A stretch of 64,000 nucleotides of DNA from Cylindrotheca closterium (Eukaryota; Bacillariophyta; Bacillariophyceae; Bacillariales; Bacillariaceae), in the NCBI GenBank assembly GCA_933822405.4, contig CAKOGP040000002.1:312599-376598 (forward strand), written 5' to 3'. Numbering within the stretch: the stretch's first letter is position 1; every line of letters begins with the position of its first letter. The notes below the pieces were generated by a model, which had not been told where the DNA came from, did no database searches, and saw only the letters and a list, made by a program, of their open reading frames with translations. A program made the position numbers and the translations under genes. Below, piece after piece: positions 8,551 to 19,483 of the stretch.

Positions 8551-10086
8551 ATGGACTTGGATCGAGCGGCGGATGATGGCGACACACTACGTGTCCAAGC
8601 ACTAATAGATGATGGAGCGAATGTAAATGCACGCAACAAGTTCGACAACAACAGGACACCATTGCATGTTGCTTCTGAAGCAGGCCATGCAAATGTAGTT
8701 GAAATCTTGTTTCAGAATGGTGCGAATGTGGATGCTCTTGATGAATTCAGTCGTACTGCATTGCATGTTGCATGCGCAGAAGGCCATGCGAATGTTGTTG
8801 AAATATTGTTGCGGAATGGTGCGAATGTTAATGCTGTTGATGACACGAATCGTACTGCATTACACGAAGTGTGTGATTTATATCCAGAAAGTGATGCGAA
8901 TGTGGTTGAAATCTTGTTGCGGAATGGTGCGAATTTGAACACTGATGAAGGTAACTGGACACCGTTGCATGGAGCATGCGTGAGCAATCATGCCAATATT
9001 GTTGAACTATTGCTGCAACATGAGGACATTGTTGTGGACGATGAAGTCAGCAGTAGTGAATTGAACAGTCGTAGTACGTCATTTGGAGGCCGAAGTCGTG
9101 GGAAGATTGTGGAATTATTGGTTCTGAATGGCGCAGATTTAAATGCCAGGGATTGCGCTGATGAAACGCTATTACACGGAGCTTGCGAGTTTGGTGACCT
9201 CGACTTTGTTGAAGCATTGCTGGACAATGGTGCCGACATGGAACTAGTGAACGAACATGGGCATTCTCCTCTGCACCATGCTTGCTCAAATAGACATCGG
9301 GGGGTGGTTCAATTACTGTTGGACCGAGGTGCCAATATGGAAGTGCACGCCGATCATGAAGGTACCCCATTGCATCAAGCAGGGCTTCATGCATATGTTG
9401 ATGTGGCTGAGCTCTTGCTAAGTCGTGGTGCAAATTTGGAAGCAAGGGACGAGAGTGGCCACACAACTTTGTGTAATCAATTCTTCCTCAATGGCTCTAT
9501 CTCTGTCGAAATGGTGGAATTGTTGATGGACCATGGCGCTAACTTGGAGGCAAGAAATGACTTTGGCGACACGTCCTTGCACTTAGTTTCTGAAAGTCCG
9601 CGCTGGAGGTATGATACTATTGAACGTGCTCGGCTATTGCTGGACAGGGGTGCCAACATCGAAGCAAGGAACAATGACCTTTGCACGCCTTTGCATGTGG
9701 CTTGTTCCGGAGGAAATGAGTTGGGTGTTGTTGTTCTTCTTTTGGACCGAAATGCCAGTTTGGAAGCAAGGAACAATAACGACATGACACCTTTGGATAT
9801 TGCGTGTTCCAACGGCATTGTCGAAGTTGTTCGTTTACTTTTAAACCACCAAGCAGTTGCTGATTCGTTGGAAACGATGAACGATATGGGATGCAGGCCG
9901 TTGCATTTTGCAGCTCTCAACAATCGTACTGATGTTGCTCGCCTACTTCTAGATCGGGGTGCCATAGTAGATTCCAAGACCCTTGCAAGGACGACACCGC
10001 TGTCCTTGGCATGTCAAAAAGGCCACGTGGAGATGGTATGGCTGCTGGTGAGGCGATGCCCATGGCTTGTAGATGGACAATTATAA
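8551..10086 (+). CDS. Ankyrin-repeat protein, copy 2 (511 aa)
   Basis: A tandem paralogue of the gene at 6340. It starts MDLDRAADDGDTLRVQALID, against MELIRAATDGDALIVQASLD in copy 1. It has about 14 ankyrin units, three fewer than copy 1, mainly in the C-terminal half. The acidic insert near residues 175-205 is kept. The end GHVEMVWLLVRRCPWLVDGQL is the shared cap. The tract 9848-10079 is base-for-base the same as 7937-8168 as read, which points to recent gene conversion or local duplication. Role: presumed protein-binding scaffold. Confidence 0.92.
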   Translation: MDLDRAADDGDTLRVQALIDDGANVNARNKFDNNRTPLHVASEAGHANVVEILFQNGANVDALDEFSRTALHVACAEGHANVVEILLRNGANVNAVDDTNRTALHEVCDLYPESDANVVEILLRNGANLNTDEGNWTPLHGACVSNHANIVELLLQHEDIVVDDEVSSSELNSRSTSFGGRSRGKIVELLVLNGADLNARDCADETLLHGACEFGDLDFVEALLDNGADMELVNEHGHSPLHHACSNRHRGVVQLLLDRGANMEVHADHEGTPLHQAGLHAYVDVAELLLSRGANLEARDESGHTTLCNQFFLNGSISVEMVELLMDHGANLEARNDFGDTSLHLVSESPRWRYDTIERARLLLDRGANIEARNNDLCTPLHVACSGGNELGVVVLLLDRNASLEARNNNDMTPLDIACSNGIVEVVRLLLNHQAVADSLETMNDMGCRPLHFAALNNRTDVARLLLDRGAIVDSKTLARTTPLSLACQKGHVEMVWLLVRRCPWLVDGQL

Positions 10087-10774
10087 GATCAATACAACAT
10101 GGAACTAGATTGTATTTTCTATCTATCTATCATTCATTTCATACTATACTACTATACCTTAAGGTACAGTATGCGTATGTTCACAACACTGGAGTCGACT
10201 ACGCCGACCAAAAACTTCGGCCATGTTTACATGATCGATTGATCGATGATCAATCGTGTGGGACTGAGTGAGTGATGGATTGATGATGAGTTGATAGGTA
10301 GCACCGGACTGATACGAGTATAAAATTCAAAATATTGGATGACCCATGTCGTTTTTCTTCTGACTCAGCATATAAAATTATTCATGGCTGGAGATCGTGC
10401 GAAATCCAGGAGCGAATCAGATTGCATTCCAATCGTCCAATGAACGATGAGCGGGGAATTTGTTGTTCGTGATCCCTCTTCTTTCTCTCAACTTTGCAAG
10501 TGCACTTGTCCAAAACCCTGGAATATCACACCAGACGACTCATTGATTACGATCGATCGTATACGATTCATTTGCTGTCAAGAGAAAGGCTTCAGTTAGA
10601 ATTCACTGATTTCCTTTGAAGCTCATATTACAGCAACATCAGACAATTCACGTCGTCGCTGGATTGGTGAAAGTAAATTGTTTGGTGCTGAAACAAAAGT
10701 GTTCATTTCTTCTACTTCAATCGATAGAAGAAAAAACGCCACATTATCTGTTTCATTGAATCGAAAACGTTAGA
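10087..10774. other. Intergenic, upstream of apyrase
   Basis: No coding region is seen. Short palindromic runs of GATCGATC/CGATCGTATACGATT type occur near 10228-10252 and 10548-10568. They may be regulatory or chance. Confidence 0.4.
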
Positions 10775-12545
10775 ATGGGTCGTACGATGAATCTCTCGAA
10801 GAACAAGATTAGGGTTCTGGTGGTTGCACTGCTAGTTGTCATTTTGGCGTTGGCTAATTCCATTGTCTCAGCAAATACTGTGGAATCGAAATCACCGTTC
10901 AAAATTGTAAGTTCTGTCTTTGTACGAATGAATGCCACAGTCTTCCAGATCGTCATCTAATTCCATCCTCCCTTTTGTATTTCAGATTCTGGATGGTGGC
11001 TCTACTGGTTCCCGTCTTCACGTATTTGAATTTGTCAAGAAGCGGAATGGAGAGGAGAAAATCATTCGACGTGGCTCTAGTAAGGCCAATGTTCCCATTT
11101 CCTCCTTTGGTTCAAAAGCTAGTCCTTCCGAGGTGGCCGAACACATGCTGCCACTCTTTGACTTTGCGGCAGGCGTCATTCCACGAAAGTACCACGCGGC
11201 AACGGAAGTCAAATACGCTGCCACGGCTGGCATGAGATTGCTGAAACAGGAGGAACAGGATGCCGTATACACTGCCTTGCATCAAGGATTGACGGAATCG
11301 GACAAGTTCGTCTTTACAAGCTTTCAGCTGGAGGATTTGGCAACGCTAGATGGGGACCTTGAGGGTTTCTTTGGAGCTGTAGCCGCCAACTATTTGCACG
11401 GAATTGTCGATACCAATCTCAGGGTAAAGGAAGAGATTGAACACGATGGACCAATTGGAGCATTGGACATGGGGGGTAGCTCGACGCAAATTGTGTTCCT
11501 GCCGGGTGAAGGAAATATTCTTGACCAACAAGAAGGAACTTGTGATCCGGAGGACTGCCTATGGGACGGCGATGGTATTGAACACATCAACGGTGATGAT
11601 TTCTTTACTACCTCCTATCTGTCATATGGAGTTGATCAGTTTCGACAACGTTTGTGGAACACGCTGATTGATGAGAAACAAAGCTATTGCAACTCGCCGT
11701 ACACCGCTATTTATGACGGAATTGACCAACTCAAGAAGCTGCTGTGGAGCAGTTTGGTGAGTGAAAGACTAGACGAAGGCCTTGGTTCGTCCGATATCTG
11801 TGTATCAAAGGAAGTACAAAATCCCTGTGCCAACAAGGGATTTGTAGCCGAATTTGAAGGATTCCACTTGGTGGGAACGGGGGATACTGAGGAATGCATT
11901 CGGCATACTCAACGATTGATTCCGCATCCAGCGAAAGCACACGATAATCATGCCCAAATTGGAAATCAAGTTGGGGGAGTGAAGCATCCGCCCGTTCGTG
12001 GAAAATTCTTGGCCATGTCACTGTACTATTTTGCGTTGGACAGTCTTCGAGTATTCTCCAAGGCCAATGATGAAGCGCATCAAGCGTTGAATCTATCATG
12101 GCCCAATCCGAGTATCGAAGAGTTGCACAATGCATTGGACGGACTTTGTTCGAGAGACTGGCACGAAGATATGGCCTCGGAGGTTGGAAGCCATTCCTTC
12201 ACTCGAGAAGAAGTGCTTCCACATCGGTGTTTGGAAGCGGTCTACATGGTCACTCTGTTGAAGGATGGATATGGTTTTCATCCAGAATCGAGAGACATTA
12301 CCTTTACCTTTGATGTTGATGGATCTGAAGTCGAATGGACTTTGGGTATGGCCTTGTCGATGAATGCCGCCAATTCACAAATTGAGGCACAAAAAGAAGA
12401 ACAAGCCTCCATCAACACAACCTTTGATGACAGGGACACGGAATCATCCATGCAAGCATTATCATCGTCGAATGCTGCTATTATTGTGACATCGTCGCCA
12501 TCGTTGGGCGACGCTTCATTATCACCGTCAACGTATATGGAGTAA
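10775..12545 (+). CDS. Apyrase (GDA1/CD39 family nucleoside phosphatase), two exons
   Basis: Exon 1 is 10775-10906, the intron is 10907-10985 (79 nt, GTAAGT...TTTCAG), and exon 2 is 10986-12545; splicing is in phase 0 and gives 563 aa. The first 37 residues hold a hydrophobic signal peptide or anchor (RVLVVALLVVILALANSIV). The apyrase conserved regions are visible: ILDGGSTGSRLHVFEF (ACR1, spanning the junction), VKYAATAGMRLL (ACR2), EGFFGAVAANYL (ACR3), GALDMGGSSTQIVF (ACR4) and a later SLYYFALDSLRVF. Family members hydrolyse nucleoside tri- and diphosphates in the Golgi, ER lumen or outside the cell. No C-terminal membrane span is seen. The splice joins the ACR1 strand exactly, which supports the model. 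Confidence 0.93.
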
Positions 12546-12595
12546 CGAAAGTGTTGTGTTGTGTTACTATTCTCACGCAACTACATTTGAAAAAC

Positions 12596-12597
<2 letters not shown>

Positions 12598-12628
<31 letters not shown>
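12598..12628. repeat. (CA)n microsatellite
   Basis: About fifteen uninterrupted CA units just 3' of the apyrase gene. Confidence 0.95.
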
Positions 12629-12629
<1 letters not shown>

Positions 12630-13017
12630 AATTGTCTTGCTAACACCCGTGCTGAGGAGCACACCCTTGTTCATTTCCATCATACACATACCAGTTCCAT
12701 AATAATGAAGTAAATAGAGGTACATTTTTTCGGCTACATTTGGCTCATATATCTTTCTTCAGGAATGAATGATTGATTCAATCAGCCCTTTGCGTCACCA
12801 GAACAAAAGGGGTATCTAATAGCTACTCTACCTTCCCCTATGGGAGATGGAACAGTTGAATATAAGTGTGCTAGTTAGCTAGCATCAGTAGTTGTTATAG
12901 TGGTAATAGTGCTTATGGGTGATATGTGCTGTATGATAAATGTGTAATAATGTGTAATGTTGCTGCTGCGATTGGATAGTTGAATTAAGATCAATGATCA
13001 AATAACCTAGTATATGT

Positions 13018-13040
13018 TGATTGATTGATTGATTGATTGA
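13018..13040. repeat. (TGAT)n microsatellite
   Basis: Five to six TTGA/TGAT units downstream of the phosphatase gene. Confidence 0.9.
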
Positions 13041-13122
13041 GCCAATTGATTGCGGCAATCGATTCATTGATACTCCTGCCACCATTGCTTTTTTATATAT
13101 AGTGTGCTGAAAAATGCTCACC

Positions 13123-14424
13123 TTACTCTTTTTTCAGCAAGGCCTTACGTAGCTTGTCCTGTTGTTCTGGTCCAAACCCAATCCAATTGCAATATCCTTC
13201 TACACTCCCATAATTTTCTTCAATCGACAAAAGAGTCGCCGCCATGACTTCTGGTGGTGCCCCCAAAAATGTCTTGGGGTCCAAACTCCGTTGTGAGAGT
13301 GCGCCGACCATGGCTTGATGATCGTTCATTTCCGAATAGACATTGGCCGACAAGGAATAGTCTTCCACGATATCTTCTGGTTTGGCCCCACAGAGACTCA
13401 AAATAATGGCGGCAATGGAACCCGTCCGGTCCTTTCCGGCCGTGCAATAAAAGGCCACGGGGTGCCGGGTTTCGTCCGCGCACAACTCCAAGACATGCTT
13501 GATTCCGGGAGCTCCAAATCGTAGGAGCAATTCGTTGAGCATGCTGAGTCCACCCTCATTGATTTCATTGATAAAGGGTTTCTTCAACGAGTTCCATATG
13601 CGTTTGGACAAGACAGCTCCAGGTGACTTGAGGATGGATTTGGCAATGGTACGCTTGGGTAGTTTCGAGACGGTTCCACGGACATACTTAAACTCGTTCA
13701 TGAGGGAGACAAAGTGACGTTCCTTGCTTCCGTCTTGGGTATTCTTTAGGAAATCTCCAGCAGGTTGGGATCTTGGATCGTCGCAGCCGGCATCACAGAA
13801 CGTATCCTCTTCGGCTACGACTGTGGTTGCTGCTTCTTCCTTTTTTCGTTTTCGAAAGCGCTTCTTGTCGAGCGGTGATTCTCCTTCGGCCAATACTCTA
13901 ACACAACCATCCTTTCCGCGGCCGTCTTCCATCCAAACCAGATTGTTAAAGCCTTTGAAAACATCCGCCATGAGTGTTGGATCATCCTTTAGCTCGGTTG
14001 GTGATCTCAGATCCACTAGTGTCTTAATTCCTCGCTCTTCAAATAACAGTTTCTGATCTTCTGGTGTCGCATCACCCAATCTCCCCGTGCGATACAACTT
14101 TCCTGGTAGAATCGGCGAGTTTTGTGTCGAGCTCAAATCGCGGCAATTCTTGACTTTTTGGAGCGGCAAATTTCGTTCCTGACAGAGTTGTCGAATGGCC
14201 GCTTGGAATTCGAGATCGGCAGCCGCCACTGCTTCTTCGTCAATCTCCTCCACATCAATTTCAGGAACAGCGTCCTCGGCAGTGGCTTGGAGGCTGGGAG
14301 TCATCATTGTGCTGCGTGAATTTGCCACCAATCGATTGCCATTCGGGGTCAAAAGTGACTCTACGACATTTGGCAATAAGAGCAATGCCTGCAATGGCAG
14401 GATTACCCAGCTGTGATTTCTCAT
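13123..14424 (-). CDS. Tyrosine/dual-specificity phosphatase with N-terminal signal
   Basis: The start is the ATG at 14424; the frame upstream has no ATG. The 433-aa protein opens with a signal peptide (MRNHSWVILPLQALLLLPNVVES) followed by LLTPNGNRL and a Ser/Arg-rich stretch. Leu after the predicted cleavage site would suit a plastid presequence, but this is weak. After an acidic linker come NSPILPGKLYRTGRLG and GIKTLVDLRSP, typical of IphP-like phosphatases. The catalytic loop is FYCTAGKDRTGS (C-x5-R). A Lys/Arg-rich insert separates the two halves. Role: probable phosphotyrosine or phosphoinositide phosphatase in an endomembrane or plastid compartment. Confidence 0.87.
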   Translation of the reverse strand: MRNHSWVILPLQALLLLPNVVESLLTPNGNRLVANSRSTMMTPSLQATAEDAVPEIDVEEIDEEAVAAADLEFQAAIRQLCQERNLPLQKVKNCRDLSSTQNSPILPGKLYRTGRLGDATPEDQKLLFEERGIKTLVDLRSPTELKDDPTLMADVFKGFNNLVWMEDGRGKDGCVRVLAEGESPLDKKRFRKRKKEEAATTVVAEEDTFCDAGCDDPRSQPAGDFLKNTQDGSKERHFVSLMNEFKYVRGTVSKLPKRTIAKSILKSPGAVLSKRIWNSLKKPFINEINEGGLSMLNELLLRFGAPGIKHVLELCADETRHPVAFYCTAGKDRTGSIAAIILSLCGAKPEDIVEDYSLSANVYSEMNDHQAMVGALSQRSLDPKTFLGAPPEVMAATLLSIEENYGSVEGYCNWIGFGPEQQDKLRKALLKKE

Positions 14425-15200
14425 CTTTCTCTGAATAAACTGTAATTGAATCAATCAATGAATGAACGAATCAATGAATGAATCAATCTGTCAATCAATC
14501 TGTCAATCAATCTGTCAATTCTCAAATATGATCTTCTGCAACAGCTTGTCTCTGGTAAACGACGTGGTGGTGTTCCAAAATCTTGATTTGATGATGTCGA
14601 GGACTTGAAAATTGCGAGTCGTCGTCGATTTTGATAGGAGGTTGACTCATAAAGTACTAGGGTGTACATACGAGAATTTTTCACATTAACACGTACGATA
14701 CTACTATACAGTACTTCGCAGGTGGGGGAAAAGTACTCCTCAAATAGTTTGAGTTCTAATGTTCCCCCCAATCCTCCAGCGTACATTCCAACGAGTCTAA
14801 TGTACTGCAAAGCTCCGATTCAAACGTTCGGATATTCCCACCAACAAGCAAAGAAAAGACAGTTCGACATGTCTCAAACGCATTCATTCTACCATGGTAA
14901 CTACACCTACGACATGCAATTCAAAACCACCATGTCTTGTTACCATTCTACCATGGCAGTTGAAATCAACCGCGAACGCAACAGCGAAGCAACAAAACGC
15001 ATCTCTATCCCACAACAGCCAGATTGATTCATTCTCAGAATGAACGGAAAAGCACACAATTCCAAACATCTTGGCATCATAAAACCACCAAATCATCAGA
15101 CTATCGAAACCAAACATCAGTAAGTCCTCATAGGCATCTATTGCTGTTGAACCAATCACTCCAACAGTCTTCTCACACATTATAACTCCTTCGCCCTTCT
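14425..15200. other. Intergenic with 12-bp tandem repeat
   Basis: Three perfect 12-base units lie at 14484-14519, and ATGAATCA-type runs lie just before them. ORFs here (for example 14662-15027) lack motifs; the part from about 14870 may be leader of the next gene. Confidence 0.5.
14484..14519. repeat. Three 12-bp tandem repeats (CAATCTGTCAAT)
   Basis: Three exact consecutive copies of CAATCTGTCAAT upstream of the phosphatase gene. Confidence 0.95.
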
Positions 15201-16133
15201 ATGCTGCTGTATTCTTCAGTGAGCTCCTTTTACAACATTCCTTCTGAAACCACCAACTTTCGCCCTCGTTCTCCATTGACTGTTCCCATCATGACAGAAG
15301 AGCATGACAGCAATTATTGTGTTGGAGTTTACCACAACACCAATACTAATTCCCCACCTGTCTCTGTTTGGTCCCCGGATGCCTCGTTGGAAGATTCGGA
15401 TGAACAGGAGGAGCACATGAAGAAGATGGACGATGAATTGTACATTCGTCGAGTATTCTCCTTTGACGAATGGGAATACAATCATCCTCAGTACAAGACA
15501 AAGAGTCCCTTGCACCGAGAACCCATTTCTTCCAAATACGACATGAATCGCTACAATGATTCCTTGAAAAGCTTGATCCAACACCAGCACCTTCCAGCAG
15601 AACAACAAGAACAATCCCCACGCACCTCTCCTCCTTCCTTGTTTCAAGAAATTTGGAACAAGAAACTAGAGGAGAAGAAGGATTGCTGTGGTGGTGCACA
15701 GGAACTAGGATATCGCAATGCTTCCTTTGTCACGACTGCCTCTACGTCTCTAGAAACACATAGCATTCCAAGCCCCGAATCGGCCTTTCGTCAATTCCAA
15801 AACAAACATGCTGTATCACCAATTGACACCACTACTGCTGCTACTACTACCATGAATGAGGAGGCTCCTTGGACACCCTGCATTCCACGAGAATCATCAT
15901 TATCATGTGACGAAGGATCCTTTGTCCACATTGATTTGGATGATCAGGAAGATAATTCTTCCGGTATGATGATGATCATCCCACCATCACAACGACCACA
16001 GCAATCATCAAGACCACATTACGCCTCGGCCTGGTTCGGCATTCCCGAATTCGTTTTGGTGCCGCGGAATAATAACAGCAGCAGCAGCATCATCATCATG
16101 ATGGAAGAGGAAGAAGAAGAGGTAGAACTTTGA
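15201..16133 (+). CDS. Low-complexity hypothetical protein (310 aa)
   Basis: A long frame with an even amino-acid mix in its first half and Ser/Gln/Thr/Asn-rich low complexity in the second. The most structured part is about residues 70-135 (RRVFSFDEWEYNHPQY, then NRYNDSLKSLIQHQ). The end is acidic (MMEEEEEEVEL). An in-frame ATG at 15291 (MTEEHDSNYC) is an equally good start. No signal peptide or membrane segment is seen. I do not recognise it; the protein is probably disordered and may be regulatory. Reading-frame length supports it as a real gene. Confidence 0.65.
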   Translation: MLLYSSVSSFYNIPSETTNFRPRSPLTVPIMTEEHDSNYCVGVYHNTNTNSPPVSVWSPDASLEDSDEQEEHMKKMDDELYIRRVFSFDEWEYNHPQYKTKSPLHREPISSKYDMNRYNDSLKSLIQHQHLPAEQQEQSPRTSPPSLFQEIWNKKLEEKKDCCGGAQELGYRNASFVTTASTSLETHSIPSPESAFRQFQNKHAVSPIDTTTAATTTMNEEAPWTPCIPRESSLSCDEGSFVHIDLDDQEDNSSGMMMIIPPSQRPQQSSRPHYASAWFGIPEFVLVPRNNNSSSSIIIMMEEEEEEVEL

Positions 16134-16390
16134 TTCTTCTTTCTTCTGTGGTTTTATTAGGGATAACAAAGCGTAGAAAAGGCGTATTCATAAAAAGTTG
16201 ACATGTCGAAAATTCATAAAAAATTAAAACTGCATAATATATAATATATATAATACAATAACATGATACCAATTTTAAAAGTATAGTCCAAAGAGAGGGA
16301 GCAATAGACTTATAGCTTTATTTTGTTTACTTTTTTACAGTCTAATGATCCATGATTCCCATGAATGATCATTGTCAACAAATTATTAAT

Positions 16391-18541
16391 TTACATGACC
16401 ACCACTTGTTCCTCAGTAGACAAGATGGTTTCCACAGTAACTTCGTTGAGCACGTAATTGGAATCGTCGGTAGAATCGTATCCATCTTGGAGTTCGGTGC
16501 GTCTGGTCCGTTGAGTCTTTCGCAATGCTCGCAAGTCCGATAGCAAATCGCGGTACTTTTTGCGTTCGAACCGTTTGCCTTTGGTTTCTTCCAAATACAA
16601 GGCACGTTGACGTTCCTTGTCGGCCTTTTCGAATTGCTTTTCGTATTTCTTGAGGTTTCGTCGGACATTGTTGGTTTCCTTTTTGGACAACAAACGTTCG
16701 CGGGGACGCCACAAGAATTGATAAAAGGTTTCAAAGGACTCTTGGTGCAATTGTTTTCCTTGGAAACTCCATAGAATGTATCCATTGTCCATGGCAAACT
16801 TAAAGTGACCTCCACCGACTGGTTGGGAGACGCAAGTGGCAACAGATCGACCATCGGGATCCCACAAGACTTGGTTGGCACGGTAATGCTCCTTGATGAC
16901 CAAGCTCTTGTTATCGACATCGTAAAACTCCAGGGTTCCTGAAGCAGAGTCTCCCAAAGAGGCCAACAAGATGGTTCCTCCAGCTGGACTCCAAAAGATA
17001 AAGTTACATTGCTTTCCTTCCAGAGTACGAATCTTGTTCAATTCCTTGACCGTGACAATCTGACTCTGCTTTTGTCCCTTCTTGGCTCCCTTTTTGGAAA
17101 CGGTAATTTGTTCCGTTTTCTTATTCATATCATAGAAACTGACCGAGACCTTGGCTGCAGATGGATTCTCGGCATGAATCATGGCAAATCGCGATCCCCG
17201 AGGCTCAAACGCCAGAGCCATGACCGCATCCTTAACGTCCAACATTTCCACGGGAACGCCGGGTTCATTGAGACGAAAGAGTTCAATATTATTGTAAAAG
17301 GTCTTTTTGGATTTGGTGTGTCTTGTAACCTTGACAGCCAAGTATTCTCCGCCTTCTTGCCAGACCATGTTACATTTGGTAACATTGAAAAGATTCTTTT
17401 GTCGAAGCTTTTTCCGGGAAGGAATTTCGATGAGGTCCACGTGTGCTGGAGAGTTGGCTTGTTCGGGAGCCCAGCAAGCAATGACGTTGGCCTTGGGCGA
17501 CCATTGAAATTCGTGGATGCCTTCGGAAAGGAGAGACTTTTTGTCGAGCAATTTCATGGAAGGTGTGGCGTAGATGGAAATCAAATTCGTGCCCATGCGT
17601 GCAAGGTATTTGCCATCGTGAGACCATAGGAATGCTGGCGGTGGAATGTCTTCAACTTCTGGAAAGTCGGCAGGGTACAAGGGAAAGGCGCGCAGTAGCT
17701 TTCCGGATTGAATGTGATAGACCTTGATGGCTTGTTGATCGTCCTGTCTCATGTTATTGGTGAGCAGATAGTCTTCTTGAGGACTGAATAGGATAGTCTT
17801 CACATCTGGAGCCACAAATCGTCCAGTCTTTTCGTAGGAAGATCCGCTCCACAAAATGACACCACGTTGGGGAACCAAAGTAGCCAAGTACGATCCCTTG
17901 GGAGACCAATGGCAATAGTATGCACACCAGGCAACTCCAGCTTCCTTTTCGCGAGATCCATCGTAATCAATAATCGGTTCATTTTTGGCATCAAACCACG
18001 AAACAACAGTCTCGTCTGCTTGCCGAATGACAAATTGATCTCTTTGACTGGCATCTTCCAACCACGACGTGGCATTGGGGTTTTCCACAAACGGAGCTGG
18101 TTCCGGTTCCACAAACTCCTCAGTCTCTTGCAAGTCTTTCAGCTTTTCTGCAATAGCGTAGGGAGACACAGAAATGGTGTGGTTCTTGTCAAATTTGTAT
18201 CCATCGAGGACACCCAAAGCGTTCTTGGCATCTTCAGGAGCCTCATAGTCCACAAAACAAAATCCCAAAGTAGTGCCCTTGGATTCATCAAAAGGCATGC
18301 TGACTCCAATAAAATCGTCTGTGGTGGCCAACGCTCCAATTCTCGATACCAGTTTGATGACAACCTTTGTCAGCTTGTCCAATTTGGCTTGGGGAACCCT
18401 GGGAAGATTGGTAATAATGATGGACGTATCAAAGGACGTCTTTAGAGGTGGGTAATTGGGTTGAGGATCCAAAGGAGCATCGGAAAAGTATCCATCTAGT
18501 TCAGCGGCTTCCTCAGCGAGAAGATCATCTACGTCAGCCAT
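16391..18541 (-). CDS. EIF3B: Translation initiation factor eIF3 subunit b
   Basis: The 716-aa single-exon protein has the full eIF3b (Prt1) layout: an acidic N-terminus (MADVDDLLAEEAAELDGYF), an RRM at about residues 35-130 (TSIIITNLP and GFCFVDYEAPEDAKNAL), then a WD40-type beta-propeller (about 165-600; VAWCAYYCHWSPKGSYLATL, KTILFSPQEDYLLT, FEFQWSP-like turns) and a C-terminal helix rich in Lys/Arg/Glu that binds eIF3i/g. It is a scaffold of the eIF3 complex on the 40S subunit. The length is normal. It is divergent from the SET-domain gene with about 230 bases between the starts. Confidence 0.96.
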   Translation of the reverse strand: MADVDDLLAEEAAELDGYFSDAPLDPQPNYPPLKTSFDTSIIITNLPRVPQAKLDKLTKVVIKLVSRIGALATTDDFIGVSMPFDESKGTTLGFCFVDYEAPEDAKNALGVLDGYKFDKNHTISVSPYAIAEKLKDLQETEEFVEPEPAPFVENPNATSWLEDASQRDQFVIRQADETVVSWFDAKNEPIIDYDGSREKEAGVAWCAYYCHWSPKGSYLATLVPQRGVILWSGSSYEKTGRFVAPDVKTILFSPQEDYLLTNNMRQDDQQAIKVYHIQSGKLLRAFPLYPADFPEVEDIPPPAFLWSHDGKYLARMGTNLISIYATPSMKLLDKKSLLSEGIHEFQWSPKANVIACWAPEQANSPAHVDLIEIPSRKKLRQKNLFNVTKCNMVWQEGGEYLAVKVTRHTKSKKTFYNNIELFRLNEPGVPVEMLDVKDAVMALAFEPRGSRFAMIHAENPSAAKVSVSFYDMNKKTEQITVSKKGAKKGQKQSQIVTVKELNKIRTLEGKQCNFIFWSPAGGTILLASLGDSASGTLEFYDVDNKSLVIKEHYRANQVLWDPDGRSVATCVSQPVGGGHFKFAMDNGYILWSFQGKQLHQESFETFYQFLWRPRERLLSKKETNNVRRNLKKYEKQFEKADKERQRALYLEETKGKRFERKKYRDLLSDLRALRKTQRTRRTELQDGYDSTDDSNYVLNEVTVETILSTEEQVVVM

Positions 18542-18768
18542 ATTTATTGATTTATTGTTTCTTTGTTTGTACTATGGAATGGATTATGTCTATAGCAGCA
18601 ACGAGTTGTTGTTGTTGTTTCTTGTTTTGAGGTTTGGGTTTCAAGTTTGGTCCAAAGTCAAGTGGAGCGATTTGAGGCCCCAGGTGAACTTTGCGACATC
18701 GCAGGACGGACGTCCTCGGATGGATCGAAAAAGTCAAAAGGAGAAACGAAGAAAGAAGAAAGACCATC

Positions 18769-19416
18769 ATGACACCTCCCATTTATTTCACCACCACCAC
18801 CATGTCTCAACAACAACAACACGAACAATCATCAAAGGACAATGAAAAGCAGTCAAACGCAACAGAAGAAGATGAATCGCATCGATTTCCCACTCTTCCA
18901 GCATTCACCGTCCCAGTAGAGGTCCGAAATACCCCCCAATACGGTCCCACCGAATTTGGAGTCTTTGCCTTGGAAGATATTCCTGCCAATTGCCGGGATT
19001 TTTGGGTGTGGACAGACCGGGTCCAAAAGATTCATCACACGGAACTTGAGACGTATATCAAATCCAACTTTGAAGCGACCAACATTCGACAAATTCGACA
19101 ATTCTTGCGGCGTGGCTTTGTCTTACCACCACCCAAGGATGACCATTGGAATTCCAATCCGACGGATGCTGGGTCGTTTATGAATCATTCTTATACACCA
19201 AACTGTGGGCAGCCATATGGGACTCTACGCAAAATAAAAAAGGGAGAAGAATTGACTATGGATTACTCGGGGAATGGGAATCCAAAGTGGTATCAAGATA
19301 TCTGTCACAAGTACGGGATTCTAACGGGAGTGGAGATTGCTTCCAGAGAGAAGCAGAACAATGGTCAAGTCCAGGAGGCTTCGTTTGATCCGCCAGAGGG
19401 ATTTCCAACTTATTGA
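18769..19416 (+). CDS. SET-domain protein (putative lysine methyltransferase)
   Basis: The start is the ATG at 18769 (215 aa); another in-frame ATG is at 18802. After a Gln/Ser-rich leader the SET domain spans most of the protein: YGPTEFGVFALEDIPANC at the start, GSFMNHSYTPNC (the NHS cofactor motif, then the PNC turn) in the middle, and KKGEELTMDYSGNGNPKWY (the catalytic Tyr region) near the end. There is no clear post-SET Cys cluster and no other domain. SET enzymes transfer methyl from S-adenosylmethionine to lysine; the substrate (histone or other protein) cannot be told. It is convergent with the gene at 19484-23405. Confidence 0.87.
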   Translation: MTPPIYFTTTTMSQQQQHEQSSKDNEKQSNATEEDESHRFPTLPAFTVPVEVRNTPQYGPTEFGVFALEDIPANCRDFWVWTDRVQKIHHTELETYIKSNFEATNIRQIRQFLRRGFVLPPPKDDHWNSNPTDAGSFMNHSYTPNCGQPYGTLRKIKKGEELTMDYSGNGNPKWYQDICHKYGILTGVEIASREKQNNGQVQEASFDPPEGFPTY

Positions 19417-19483
19417 CAGAGGCATCCTATAGAGTGAATCGTCTTTTTAATAACTCAAATGATGACTCCAATTCATTCATTCA

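Larger units (their letters stand above)
12546..13122. other. Intergenic with microsatellites, convergent 3' ends
   Basis: It contains a CA dinucleotide run at 12598-12628 and a TTGA/TGAT run at 13018-13040. No gene is seen; it holds the 3' ends of the apyrase and phosphatase genes. Confidence 0.6.

Noticed and set aside
14451..14810. 119-codon minus-strand frame with LIDRLIDRLI repeats
   Set aside because: The repeat peptide comes from the ATCAATCTGTC tandem DNA repeat; no domain.
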